NCBI GenBank assembly: GCA_023101725.1
Contig: JALJCO010001134.1
Span: forward strand, 186,001 to 250,000
DNA length: 64,000 nt
Origin: Atherinomorus stipes
Taxonomy: Eukaryota > Chordata > Actinopteri > Atheriniformes > Atherinidae
Direction of reading: 5' to 3'
This document shows positions 48,268 to 63,904 of the stretch, in pieces (within the stretch, counting starts at the first letter, position 1; each line of letters opens with the position of its first letter). Position numbers and translations under genes: made by a program. The notes under the pieces are model-generated. The model did no database searches, was not told where the DNA came from, and was given only the letters and a program-made list of their open reading frames with translations.

Positions 48268-49945
48268 CTTAAAGATGTTTTGAGATTGCAGATATCTGGA
48301 GGACAGGAGGGAGTCAACTAAACTTGGGGAGGTTGTGACCTGCGATAAAACGCTTGTGGGAAGGGAGCAGAATCATGATGGTTTAAAGGGGCACTCCACC
48401 AACTTTTCACGTAGACGTCACAGTGGTGTTCTTCATAGATCTGGTAGTTTTTAGACCTCTGCTCCAGCTCTATCTCCTTTATATTGAGGGGAGTTGCTGA
48501 TGTGTCTCTGAGAAAGCTTTCACATAGACAGTTTTCTCTGGGATGTCTGTTTCTCAGCTGTAAATGTCCCTCAAAGATCAACCCCTGACCTCGACCGTTT
48601 ATGTGGATCTGAACTGAATGTTTCATGCACTTTTAAAGGGTTAATGATGTGAGAAATTAAATCTTTTTAGAATATTTATATGCCATATCTAGTGAAAACT
48701 GTACAACAAATCAAACGCTGAAATGGAGATATTGGATATCAAAATACGTGTTAATTTTTTCATTCGATTTCAGCAACATTACTCAGAAAAGCTGGTTTGT
48801 AGGTGTTTTGGAGCTTTAAGGAGATAAATTAAATCTTCACTTCAGCAGCTCTTTTACACCCTCCAAATTTTCCAGATACAAAATGTTCCTGCCTGTGTTT
48901 TTAAAGTCTTTACAGAAGGGTTTTTTGATATCCTATTTATATTCTGATTTATAAAAGATTTCATCTCAAAAACAGCAAAAATGTTGGTTTTTCTGGTTGT
49001 TGACAGTATTTATTTTATTTTATTTATTTATTTATTCTATTTTTGATGAGATAATAGTCACATTTGACACTAATATGAGACTAAAATGGAACAACACCTG
49101 AACCCGGTTTAATCCACTAGACTAGACTAGACTAGAAATGTAAGCAAAATGGTGCATATTTGGCTACAAAATACCAAATTAGCATATTCAAACAGAAAAC
49201 TTACAGTAAAAAAAAAAAAAAAAAAAGTTTTAATGTACATAATAAACCCGGATAGTTTCATAGTGATACCTGTTAGTTATAAATGCTCAATTCCAGCAAC
49301 ATTACTGGAGGAATATAGATGAACTAAATCTCCAGTTCAGCAGTACTTATTACAATCTTTTCCTGTTAAGCTCCTGACTGTTGTTTTTTTTTTTTTTAAG
49401 ATTCACAAAAGCTTTTTTCTGATATCTCAATAGAGAAAATATTATCCCCATAAAATGGCTAACATTGAGGGGTTTGTTAAATGTTTATAGACTGTAACTT
49501 CGCTCTGTAAAAAAAGATTAACTCTAATCTGTCAACAAAATACAATAGCTACAACAAGACCTTTGAATCTGGCTTGATCCACTGTATTGTTTCACTATTT
49601 AAGAAACTTCTTGTGTTGAACTATTTTTCACCACTTAAAGAGAATTTTACATCTTACATCTACATCAGCCTTGCAATGATGCGCTTTTTATATCCAGTTA
49701 TGTGACTAAACTGATGCAAGTTAACATAGTTGAGGTGTGAGGTGTCCCAGCAGGTTCAATGTTAAAGGTATTAAACAGAAATTGTTGGAGTGCTCCTTTA
49801 ATCTAACCGTGCCTGTCTCTCTCTCTCTCTCTCTGTCTCTCTGCAGTCCTGTCTGTGTTGCTGGTGTTACTCTGGCTCTCTCTCCAACAGCATGCTGCCT
49901 CTCCACCATGGGACCAGCCTGCAGTACAAACACACTGACCACTAA
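38712..49945 (+). CDS. ednra: ednra, endothelin receptor type A
   Basis: Class A, Gq-coupled GPCR for endothelins, needed in fish for ventral jaw patterning by neural crest and in vascular tone. Coding exons: 38712-39302, 39555-39682, 42035-42233, 46255-46407, 47787-47920, 48000-48108, 49847-49945. All have GT-AG borders and matching phases; 1413 nt, 470 residues from the first ATG (a second ATG at 38745 gives 459 and directly precedes the hydrophobic signal peptide [16 protein letters not shown]). The extracellular N-terminus is about 120 residues, Ser/His-rich, with NLT and NSS glycosylation sites. Then come TM1 with [13 protein letters not shown]2 with [14 protein letters not shown]3 ending [10 protein letters not shown] (DRY motif split by intron 2), TM5 block [15 protein letters not shown]6 [12 protein letters not shown] and TM7 [13 protein letters not shown] Cys cluster (SCLCCWC) after TM7 is a likely palmitoylation site. 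[13 protein letters not shown] and synteny point to type A; whether this is the teleost a or b duplicate is undecided. The tail stops about 15 residues short of human. Confidence 0.97.
40744..41325. repeat. Interspersed repeat in ednra intron (GATATC family)
   Basis: Copy of the 14556-14905 / 46438-47743 family, followed by AATACCGGACATCC. 41430-41800 is oligo-A/T and TCAGAATT-rich sequence. The rest of the 39683-42034 intron shows nothing else. Confidence 0.65.
42234..43310. other. ednra intron, AT-rich, no element recognised
   Basis: Start of the 4-kb intron between ednra exons 42035-42233 and 46255-46407. Long AT-rich stretches, no coding sequence. Confidence 0.5.
43310..44530. mobile_element. 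Dispersed repeat with nested TTAAAGGTGCCATGACAT MITE
   Basis: The outer repeat matches 4100-4620. At about 43610-44401 it is interrupted by a 790-bp element with ends TTAAAGGTGCCATGACAT and ATGTCATCACTCCTTTAA, containing an oligo-C/(CT)n tract. The 4.1-kb copy shows the site without the insertion. Confidence 0.65.
44730..45277. mobile_element. MITE, TTAAAGGTACAGT family, copy 3 (inverted)
   Basis: Reverse orientation relative to copies 1 and 2, preceded by (TA)n (about 44690-44724). Confidence 0.7.
45462..45895. mobile_element. Fragment of TTAAAGGTACAGT MITE joined to a Tc1-like MITE
   Basis: 45462-45626 matches the middle of the TTAAAGG family and stops inside CACCATTTTTACTACGG. From 45627 the sequence is an inverted Tc1-like MITE ending TGCAGTCATCCTCAAAATTA. 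One element interrupts the other. 45900-46250 shows nothing further. Confidence 0.6.
46438..47743. mobile_element. Complete GATATC-family element with internal duplication
   Basis: Ends TAGGGATGTTCG and CGAACATTCCTAG. About 312-bp internal units repeat (GATCAACTGAAGATCAGG at 47010 and 47322). It ends about 43 bp before the acceptor of ednra exon 47787-47920. Confidence 0.7.
48383..49801. mobile_element. MITE with TTAAAGGGGCACTCCA ends in last ednra intron
   Basis: Ends TTAAAGGGGCACTCCACCAA and, inverted, TTAAAGGAGCACTCCAACAA; 1.42 kb, non-coding. It fills most of the last ednra intron and stops 45 bp before the final exon. (GA)n lies just left, at about 48236-48266. Confidence 0.7.
49815..49846 (+). 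repeat. (CT)n serving as the polypyrimidine tract of the last ednra exon
   Basis: CTCTCTCT repeat running into GTCTCTCTGCAG, the acceptor of exon 49847-49945. Confidence 0.85.
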
Positions 49946-50263
49946 GACCGGAGACTCCCCTCCACCTGCCGGCCGATACCGCAGTCTTTACCTCATCCTG
50001 GGCATTTTTTTCTCCTCTAAATATTATATTCATGTACATATCAAATGTGATGCAGTACTGGGTCATGTGGTTCCAGTGTGGGAAATCTCACTGCAGCAGA
50101 ACACAGACTGAGTCAGGACTCTCCTCCCGGCACCAGTGGTGGCTGAATAGGACCATTAAGAAGATTTATGAATACAGTAGACTGATAATAATAATGTTGT
50201 TGCTCTTTATTCTTGCTGTGTGTATGTTTTTATCATGTTTTATATGTAACGTGTCCCAATAAA
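49946..50263 (+). terminator. ednra: ednra 3' UTR to first polyadenylation signal
   Basis: Sequence after the ednra stop codon up to the first AATAAA (50258-50263). Further AATAAA hexamers occur about 130 and 250 bp downstream (near 50390 and 50510), so alternative 3' ends are possible. Confidence 0.5.
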
Positions 50264-50539
50264 ATGGCCCATAGGAACCAGTCTGGGTGCAACAGCAGCC
50301 TCTGGAGGCTGAATTTTATAGCATGTTCGTGTAAAAGCAATATCATTATTTTCTGTTTGGGGATCTATAGCTGCAGCTGCAGATTAACAATAAAATGTGA
50401 CTTACTAAACGAGACAAAAGCCACTAGAACATGAAATTCACCAGTTTTATCTTTTGCATTTTTTGGTTTCTTTTTTAAAAAATTGAATTTAATGTCATTT
50501 GTATTTATCAATAAAGCATTCTTAACAAACTCACGAGGA

Positions 50540-51890
50540 CTTGTTTTGGTTCATGTGTGTGTGATGATTAATTTCCCAGTGCTTCAGCCTTTGCTAAGAG
50601 CTGCAGTTTACAGTTTAGACCCACAAGTCTGGAACCAGTTTGTTAATTTAGGGAATCGTGGCATGATGTTACTTATTCTTAAATTAATCTTTAACAATAG
50701 TTTCTTTTAACTCTGAAATAATTAAAATATAGGAACTTATTTCACATTTAATTTTATTTGTGTGTGTGTGAAGCACTTTGTGCTACCAATTGGTATGAAA
50801 GGTGCTATATGAATAAATACATTTGATTTGATCTGTTTTACTTATAATCTTATTTTTTATGTGTATGTCTAAATTTTTTATATTAGAATTTAGACATGAA
50901 TTTTATATTTATGTTTTTATCAAGCCTTTTTTCAAAACACATCTTCTTTTACATTTTTAATCTCAATTTGAACATTTTTTGTAAGAAATTCCTTGTGACA
51001 TATTTTTTATTCCAGTTAATCTCACCACTACAACAATGATTTATTTTCCAGGGAAAATGTTTGAGAAGCAGTTCAATTTAGGCCGACAAAAAGTCTCGGC
51101 CAATTTCTACAAAATATAATCAGCAATAATATATCGTTTCATATCAGTCATATAATTAACACTTTATAAATTGCCATTAAGATTTTCCTTTGAGTGTAGG
51201 AGTATTAAACGTCAGTCATCTCTCATCCCTCATATCCCCCCAAAAAGATTGCATTATTTAACAAGGTTAGCAGTTGAAAAAATTGTTTTGCTCATTGTAC
51301 TGTAGTACGGAAGAGGATTAGGGCCATTGGAAAACAAATTCTGAGATAAAGTGAGAAAAAAGTCAGAATTCTGACTTTTTTCCAGAACATTTAAAAAAAA
51401 AATCAGGATTTTTTTTTTTAAATTCCCGAAAAAGTCAGAATACTGACTTTAATCTGAGAATTCTTACTTTTTCGGAAATTGAAAAAATATTTCCTGAATT
51501 TTTTTTCTTTTTTTTTAATGTTCCTGAAAAAAAGTCAGAATTCTGACTTTTTTTCTCAGAATTAAAATTTTTGTTTTCCAGTGGCACTAATTCTCTTCAG
51601 TAGTAATTCTGACTTTAATATCAGAATTTTATTTAATTTTTTTTAAGTTGCCCAAATCCTCTTCTGTAGTTCTGTTTGGGAATTATTGAAGATTTTTTTA
51701 TTCAAAAACAATTTTTTCCGCTTAATTTTTTTTATGTAATATTAACTTTTCAGCCTAACATCAGAAATGTAAAATGTATTAGGCTTAAACTGATTTTTTT
51801 TCCTCAGTAATTTTAGTCATTACCTTTATTTTTATAGCTACCGCTTGACATTTATTTATTTATTTATTTATCTATCTATCTATTTGTGTG
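50540..51890. other. Intergenic ednra-tmem184c
   Basis: AT-rich. 50790-50835 has a LINE/SINE-type GGTGCTATATGAATAAATAC tail, 51306-51668 is the compact ACGGAAGAGGATT MITE, 51850-51885 is a TTTA/TCTA microsatellite. No gene seen. Confidence 0.6.
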
Positions 51891-52071
51891 AATGTGTGTA
51901 TCTTTAACTGCTGGCAGAAGGTTTTTGTAGCTTCAAAAACGTCCGGTTTGGTTGAAACTTCATTTGCACTATATTTATTTGGGTGAATGTGTGTATCTTT
52001 AACTGCTGGCGGAAGGTTTTTGTAGCTTCAAAACGTCCGGTTTGGTTGTAACTTCATTTGCACGTGAAAGC
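51887..52071. repeat. 95-bp direct tandem duplication upstream of tmem184c promoter
   Basis: Two copies of a segment with ATCTTTAACTGCTGGC and ACGTCCGGTTTGGTTG, offset by 95 bp, differing at a few bases. The second runs into the CpG-rich promoter. Confidence 0.85.
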
Positions 52072-52084
52072 CTGTTTGTGTCTG

Positions 52085-52370
52085 CTCCGTCAGTCACGTG
52101 ACCGCTGGGCAGAGACGGAGATGGCTGAGATTCACTGTCGGTGACGTCGGGACGTAAAAACAGGAGGAGAGGACAGGAGAGGAGGAGACCTGCGGGCATC
52201 CGTCAACACGGACACGGGCGGTCGCCGAATGATTTATTGATCCGCCGCTGATCGGGAACGATTGACGGGGTCGGAACTGGAGCAGCTGATCGGCCGTTGG
52301 CGCGTGCGGTGTTGGGCGGAGAAGGGATGCGTTGCCTGGTAACAGAAACGGGGCTGAGGGGGAAAACAGG
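52085..52370 (+). promoter_or_regulatory. tmem184c: tmem184c CpG-rich promoter (candidate)
   Basis: The only strongly CpG-rich block between ednra and the first tmem184c coding exon. It holds a palindromic E-box GTCACGTGAC (52093-52102), which fits the TFEB/TFE3 CLEAR consensus, and a CRE-like TGACGTC (52142-52148). The exon with the start codon appears to open at an acceptor just after TTGTCCAG near 53057, implying an untranslated first exon here; its donor is not certain. Confidence 0.5.
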
Positions 52371-53104
52371 CCAACCGTCACTCTGAGTGAACGTCTTCAG
52401 CTTCAACGGTTCAGAACCTTCCTTTCACTTTAATTTAACGGCATTTTAACAGTTTCCCTGGCACGTGCATGACGTTATAGCTGTTTACCGAATAAATGCG
52501 TTCGTATTTATGCGTTTTAGCCAACAAGTCCACACGCTTATGTGCTGACCTCACTGTACTTGATGCTAATTGTTTTCGGTAATAACAATAAATGTTTCAC
52601 TATTATAATATTTCATTTAATTTATAAGGTTAAAATGCAGAGAAAACTCATAAAACGAGCTAATTCATTTAGTTATGTTTTCCCAGTAGTTTCAATATCA
52701 ACCCACGAGTTGTTTGTGACAGAAATAATAGTTTAACGAGGCTGGACGTACTTAAATATGTAGCATGTACTATTATGTAGTTTTGACAAATGTTGACAGT
52801 GTGCGCATGCTCACACTGGCCTTATTAGGAAACCTGCTTTTTCTGTTTTCTGCTTTAAAGTGCAACAACAGAAAGTTTGCAGCACTTTCCAGGTTCAATT
52901 AATTTACTTATTCATTGTATTAAACATGAGTAAATGTGTCAGCAGAGGGTACAACAGGTTATATTTGTTCAGCCATTTTCATTGAGTTCATGTGAGTTAT
53001 GATAAGGAACATTGTTTTTTTTCTGCTGTGTGACTGATCACCTGCCTGTTGTCCAGGTGGTGTAGGATGTGCCCGTAGTCGGTGCTCAGGGTGAAGCAGC
53101 CATC

Positions 53105-58665
<5,561 letters not shown>

Positions 58666-58767
58666 TAATCTTTTAAGGGTGGGAAATACATTGATTTTGT
58701 TAGTTCATTCAAAGTTGCCTTATATGATGATTCTTTTGCATTATAATATTTTTTTTCCCATGAACAT

Positions 58768-59265
58768 TGTGGTGGAAATTCTAATAAAGACCCAGATGAG
58801 GTGATCTTTGCAGAATATAAAGTTTATTTTACAACCAGGTTGGAGATGATGCACGCAATCAGATTGTGAGCACCCTCTGAAGGAATACTGAAGAAACATG
58901 TCTTTTTATCCAGTGGCAGAGAGAAAGGCTGGAAACAGGGAACTGTTGCTGTCACAGTTGACATTGACATGAATCAGACATCCTTATCTGAAGCTGTATT
59001 TCGTGTCTCATACATCTAACTAGCAAACACATATCATAACTTCAGACATTCAAGGCCAGTTCAGAAGGAGAACACCTGCAATCTTATCATTAGCTGAACC
59101 CTGAAAAGAGAACATTATACTCATATTTCATATGGGTGCAGAAACGACAACAGGTGAAGGTATGTGCTGCAATTAAAAGTTAAAAATACACAAATATACT
59201 TGCTCAGGAGTATAAACTCAGTGTGCTCATAATAATAGCAGTGTGATTATAAAATTTCCATTACA
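58768..59265 (-). repeat. 3' LTR of the endogenous retrovirus
   Basis: Bounded by TG...CA with imperfect terminal inverted repeats (TGTAATGGAAATT on the element 5' side, TGTGGTGGAAATT as reverse complement of the other end), 498 bp. A minus-strand AATAAA at 58823-58828 would be the polyadenylation signal, leaving a short U5. The LTR follows directly on a polypurine tract. The mate LTR is outside the window, so divergence and target duplication cannot be read. Confidence 0.8.
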
Positions 59266-59277
59266 CTCCTCCCTTTT
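59266..59277 (-). other. Retroviral polypurine tract
   Basis: AAAAGGGAGGAG on the minus strand directly before the LTR start TGTAAT. This is the expected primer site for plus-strand DNA synthesis and fixes the LTR boundary. Confidence 0.8.
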
Positions 59278-59435
59278 GATTACATGTTAATCACTCAATA
59301 TAGAAATTTTAACAAAAAGGGTAACTCAGAATAAATGCAGAATAAATGCAGACCACAAACTCAAAATCTAGAGATCAAATGTGGATAACATCAGGAGGAA
59401 ATATGCCCTCAAGAGAGGGTTGAACATCACCCCCA

Positions 59436-59590
59436 TCACACTTCACACAGTGGAGACCTCGAGAGAATCAAGTTTGAGGTCAAAAACAGAGTAAGAACCG
59501 CGGGGGTCATAGGAGAGAGGAAGATAAGGACCGTCAGACCAAAGGCCATGAACCCCAGGAAGCAGGCGACGTCGCGGCGGGGCTTGTAGC
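59436..59590 (-). pseudogene. env remnant (signal-peptide-like start only)
   Basis: A frame overlapping the end of integrase in another phase, as gammaretroviral env does. It encodes one hydrophobic segment starting MAFGLTVLIFLSPM and then stops. Between here and the polypurine tract (about 160 bp) there is no surface or transmembrane subunit, so env has been almost completely deleted. Confidence 0.6.
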
Positions 59591-59659
59591 ATCTCAGCAG
59601 AGTAGAACGCAGGATGGTAGCCAGGGTGGTATCAGGCCAGCCAGGCAGGGAGTGGCAGC

Positions 59660-60640
59660 CTAAGTCGGAGGCGGCTGGGCTGGAGGGCCCAGCTCCGGAG
59701 GCGTCCCCTTGAAGATCTTGCAGTGGCTGGCGTGGATCCAAGTCGCCCTCTCCGAGATTTTGATGGAGGTGTGAGTGACCAACAGGACTTGGAACGGTCC
59801 CAGCCAGCGCTTCGCTTTCCACGACTTCCTGCGGAAATCCTTCACCAGAACCCATTGACCTGGTTTGATGGGATGTAGCGGTCCTGAAGCTGGTAATGGA
59901 AGGGCAGCCTTCACTGACGCGTGTGTCTGTGAAAGAAAACGAGAGAGATTATGACAATATGCCACCATGTCACTAGCACAACAATCAGGAGAAAGAGAAT
60001 GTCCCGGACGAGGCTCCCCACCCAGAGAGGGTGGACGTCCGAAAAGGATCTCAAATGGGCTCAAGTTAGCTCTGGCCCTTTTTCGCATGCGGAGATACAT
60101 GAGAGCAAGAGGAAGTGCGTGTGTCCATGACAACCCCGTTTCCTGACATATCTTGGCCAGCTTATTCTTCAGTGTGGAGTTTTCCCGCTCAACAGCGCCT
60201 CCAGACTGAGGATGATAAGCACAGTGTGTTTTAAGTTGAAAACCAAGCTTTGAACTGATCTCAGTCAGGGCCTGATTGACAAAATGTGTGCCATTATCAG
60301 AATAAATCCTAGTTGGCAGACCCCAACGGGGAAAATGTCACTGACCAAAACTTTGGCAACTGCCCCCCCATCAGCTCTCCTCACCGGAAAGGCTTCTGGC
60401 CACTTTGAGAAAAGATCCACTATCACTAGACAGTATTTCTTTCCCTCTGAAGGAGTCAGTTCGATGAAATCCATCATGAGGAATTCGAAGGGGAGGGTAG
60501 GCTGAGGGTGAGCTGCTCTTCCAACAGAAACAGCACGTGAGATGTTGTGATTAGCACACACAAGACAAGAGTTACAAAACTTCTCTGCAGCAACAGAAAA
60601 ACCTTTAGTGAACCACAGTGACGTCACTAAGGCTACCATG
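59660..60640 (-). pseudogene. Retroviral integrase, frame-broken
   Basis: The integrase region lies in two frames relative to upstream pol. One segment (about 60330-60640) carries the CxxC half of the zinc-binding motif (FCNSCLVCANHN) and the first catalytic Asp region (MMDFIELTPSEG). The next (about 59660-60330) carries the second Asp (SDNGTHF) and the catalytic Glu region (AVEREN), then the C-terminal domain ending in a Pro-rich tail. The phase changes once near 60610-60655, where the HH half of the zinc motif appears to be missing, and again near 60325. Confidence 0.85.
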
Positions 60641-63600
60641 GCTCCTTAAGTCTGGAGACAACCACACTCCCCTGTCAATCACAGAGCATCCTGCTCGCTT
60701 CCAGCTGTGTCTGTCTGCCTGTGTAGAAAAAGTTTGGACCACGGCCAAGTCCATCTCAGCTGGTGACTCTGGTATGTTTGTATCAGAGAGAAGGCAAGGG
60801 GAGGGGGGCTGCAGAGAAGCTTGTTTCGCAGACTTATCAGCAAAAGAATTTCCAAGAGTAATGGGATCCCTCCCTTTTGTGTGTGCTGAGCACTTAATGA
60901 CAGCCACTGTTTTAGGCAACAAGACAGCTTCTAACAGGTCTGCCACATATTTGGAATTCAGAATCGGCTTCCCATCTGATTTTAGGAAATTACGATTTTT
61001 CCACAATTCACCAAAATCATGCACAACACCAAAAGCATAACGACTGTCTGTGTAAATGTTAACCGTTTTGTCAGCTGCCAATCTGCATGCAGAGGCAAGA
61101 GCAACCAATTCAGCTGCCTGAGCAGAGAGATGACTTGGAAGGGAGCCAGAAGAAAGGACAGCTGAATGAGAGCAAACAGCATAACCCACACGGTTAACTC
61201 CAGTTTCACTCCGTGAGGATGAACCGTCCACAAACAGTTCCATGTCTGCGTTCTGTAAAGGGATGTCAGAAAGGTCAGGGCGGGGCGAACACACTTGATC
61301 AATAACCTCAATGCAGTCATGATGTGTCTCTCCGTCAAGTTCAGTAGGCAAAAGTGTGGCAGGATTGAGTTGGCCACAACGACGAATTTCAATGTTGGGT
61401 AATTCCAAGAGAATAGTGGAATACCTCAACCAACGTGCAGCAGAAAGGTGTGATGTCTTCTGCTCCAGCAAAATCATTGCTACATTATGAGGGACAAACA
61501 GGGTGACATGAGAATACCCCACAATGTCTCGTGACGCTAGAACAGCTTTCTCTGCTGCTGCCACAGCTCTAAGGCAACTTGGTTGGCCCTGTGCCACAGC
61601 ATCCAACTTGGATGAGAAATATGCGACTGGGCGCAGCTTGTCACCATGTGACTGTAGCAAAACAGAAGTCATAAAACCAGATTTTTCAGCAACCATCTGA
61701 ACAAAAGGGCGTGAAGCATCAGGAAGCGCCAAGGCAGGAGCTGACTGCAGGGAGCGCTTTAAAGCCACAAAAGCAGACTCTGCTTCAGGAGTCCAGGGAA
61801 TGTGATCAGAAGCAGCCAGATTCTTACCATGAATCAAAGAAGAAAGGGGAGACTCAATTTCAGAATAATTAGGGATGAAAGCACGGCAATATGACGTCAT
61901 TCCTAAAAATGACATTAACTGTTTTTTTGTGATTGGCTTAGGGATATTCTGAATGGCTGCAACTCGAGATGTAGAGAGGGAATGAGACTGAGCAGAGATC
62001 ACATGACCCAGAAAAGTGACAGTAGGTTTAACATACTGTAACTTAGACAAACTAGCTTTGTAGCCTTTAGCATGGAGATGAAGAAGCAATTTAAGTGTTG
62101 CATCTGCACACACAGCTTCTGAAGGGGCACAGATCAACAAATCATCAACATACTGCAACAATGCCACCTTTTCTGGCAGAATGAGATCAGACAAGGAGTC
62201 TCTGAGAATCCCATTAAACAGAGATGGACTGTCAGTGAAACCTTGAACCAACCTTGTGGAGGTGTAAAGTTTGCCATCAAATTCAAAAGCGAACCAAAAT
62301 TGTGAATCCTTAGCTACTGGAACTGACAGAAATGCATTTGACAGGTCCACACAGCTAAAGAATCGAGCACTTTGGGGAATTTGACCCAAAATCGTGGCAG
62401 GATTGGGAACGACTGGAGCACGCGGGACAACTGCGCGATTTACGGCCTTCAAATCCTGCACAAAACGCCATTCATCAGGCACACCAGGACCACGAATCTT
62501 TTTCACAGGAAAAAGAGGTGTGCGGACCGGTGAATCAGGGCAAGGTGCCAAGATACCTCGGTCTAAGTAGGTCTGAAAAACAGGATGAATACCAGCCAAA
62601 GCTTCAGGTTTGAGTGGATACTGTTTTTGACAGGGTCTGTAAGTAGATTTAGGTGTGATAACAACAGGCTCACAATCTTTAACCAGACCCACATCGAACT
62701 TATCCTTTGCCCATAAATCAGGAGGAATTTTCTCCATGACTTCTGAGGGAAGAGGGGAGGGTGAGCTGTCTCCTCTCCTCTCCACAGAAGCACAGAGCAA
62801 GCAGGGTGACGTCATGTGCAATGTTCGTGTGCTGTGCAGAATAGACTGAAAAGCAGTTCTGTATGCATGCAGGCTGGGTGAAAACATCACAGCTGTGTCC
62901 TCAGTGGTTTGCCAATCTGAGGTTGCCTGACAATTACTCAAAAACTGGCCAGTTTGTTCCCATTGTGCATCATGAGGTTTGGAAAGAGAAATGTGAGGCG
63001 GTGTATGCATACGAAAAACTCTAGTCTGATCAGAAGTCAAAGTCACATTCAACACACAAAACAGGTCAGTCCAGTATAATGATGTGGTGGTAAGTTTATC
63101 ATTTCTGACTCTGTACCACAGTGTCTCAAAATCAGGATCCGGACCAGACTCAGAGTAGTGCGCTGTACAATATAGGCCTTCCCCAGACATCAGCTCTGCT
63201 GCAGGAGACACACGAGCACGGGCCTCAGAGCAGAGCTGATCCGGGATGGCACCTCCGCCCAGATGCCATTCGTAGACATACACAGGCGTGGTAGATTCAA
63301 AATTAACAAAGCAAAAGTCATGAGCTTCCTCTCGTGATGGCATTTTGACCTCCAGACCATTTGGCGTTGATGTTAAAGTAATGTTTAGAGCCAAAATCAG
63401 GTCTCTTCCCAACAAATTTAGAGGGCAGAGGTGAGACAAGAGGAAGCTGTGTTTGAAAGTAGCCCCACATTCAGTGAGGCATGTCAAAGGTTTTGTAAAA
63501 TATTCTCTCTGAGTATGTCCCGAAGCTGACACAGAAAGGAGTGAACGTCCTCCATGCTTCAGAGGAGGATTAAAAGTCGAAGACATTAAAACAGAATTTG

Positions 63601-63904
63601 CTGCCCCAGAATCCACTAAAAAGGGGATCCATTGACCTTTAACCTGGAGTGACATCATTGGAAGATTTTTGTAAGCCTCAGCAGTCAGATGAACATAACT
63701 GCCAGTCTGTGGTGTTGTTTTGTGTTCTAAGTGTGTGATGGCCTCTGTAAGCAGAAAATGTGTATCAGTAGAAGCAGGCGCCACTAAAATTCTTTCAGAG
63801 TGTAGCAGTGTGTGTGTGTCAGGTGGAATCTCACGCCCCTCATCTGCTGCAGGAAAGATTCCTGAAGATCCGGGATCCAGGACTCCCTCCACCTCAACTC
63901 CCCA
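60605..63904 (-). CDS. pol: Retroviral pol: protease, reverse transcriptase, RNase H (endogenous)
   Basis: A single open frame of about 1100 codons on the minus strand. Domains in order: aspartic protease with DSG active site (63605-63613) and later NLLGRD; reverse transcriptase with YVDD (62141-62152); tether; RNase H starting at LFVDGSS (61217-61237) with later TDSRYAFG and SAHTKGRD. It runs in phase from the gag zinc-knuckle frame, from which it is separated by one TGA (63905-63907), the layout of readthrough gag-pol junctions. The frame then breaks entering integrase. Long open pol with deleted env suggests a fairly young copy or spread without envelope. Confidence 0.92.
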   Translation of the reverse strand, partial: WGVEVEGVLDPGSSGIFPAADEGREIPPDTHTLLHSERILVAPASTDTHFLLTEAITHLEHKTTPQTGSYVHLTAEAYKNLPMMSLQVKGQWIPFLVDSGAANSVLMSSTFNPPLKHGGRSLLSVSASGHTQREYFTKPLTCLTECGATFKHSFLLSHLCPLNLLGRDLILALNITLTSTPNGLEVKMPSREEAHDFCFVNFESTTPVYVYEWHLGGGAIPDQLCSEARARVSPAAELMSGEGLYCTAHYSESGPDPDFETLWYRVRNDKLTTTSLYWTDLFCVLNVTLTSDQTRVFRMHTPPHISLSKPHDAQWEQTGQFLSNCQATSDWQTTEDTAVMFSPSLHAYRTAFQSILHSTRTLHMTSPCLLCASVERRGDSSPSPLPSEVMEKIPPDLWAKDKFDVGLVKDCEPVVITPKSTYRPCQKQYPLKPEALAGIHPVFQTYLDRGILAPCPDSPVRTPLFPVKKIRGPGVPDEWRFVQDLKAVNRAVVPRAPVVPNPATILGQIPQSARFFSCVDLSNAFLSVPVAKDSQFWFAFEFDGKLYTSTRLVQGFTDSPSLFNGILRDSLSDLILPEKVALLQYVDDLLICAPSEAVCADATLKLLLHLHAKGYKASLSKLQYVKPTVTFLGHVISAQSHSLSTSRVAAIQNIPKPITKKQLMSFLGMTSYCRAFIPNYSEIESPLSSLIHGKNLAASDHIPWTPEAESAFVALKRSLQSAPALALPDASRPFVQMVAEKSGFMTSVLLQSHGDKLRPVAYFSSKLDAVAQGQPSCLRAVAAAEKAVLASRDIVGYSHVTLFVPHNVAMILLEQKTSHLSAARWLRYSTILLELPNIEIRRCGQLNPATLLPTELDGETHHDCIEVIDQVCSPRPDLSDIPLQNADMELFVDGSSSRSETGVNRVGYAVCSHSAVLSSGSLPSHLSAQAAELVALASACRLAADKTVNIYTDSRYAFGVVHDFGELWKNRNFLKSDGKPILNSKYVADLLEAVLLPKTVAVIKCSAHTKGRDPITLGNSFADKSAKQASLQPPSPCLLSDTNIPESPAEMDLAVVQTFSTQADRHSWKRAGCSVIDRGVWLSPDLRSHGSLSDVTVVH

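Noticed and set aside
59436..59855. 140-codon minus-strand frame as a host gene
   Set aside because: It overlaps the integrase end in another phase and corresponds to the env start of the endogenous retrovirus.
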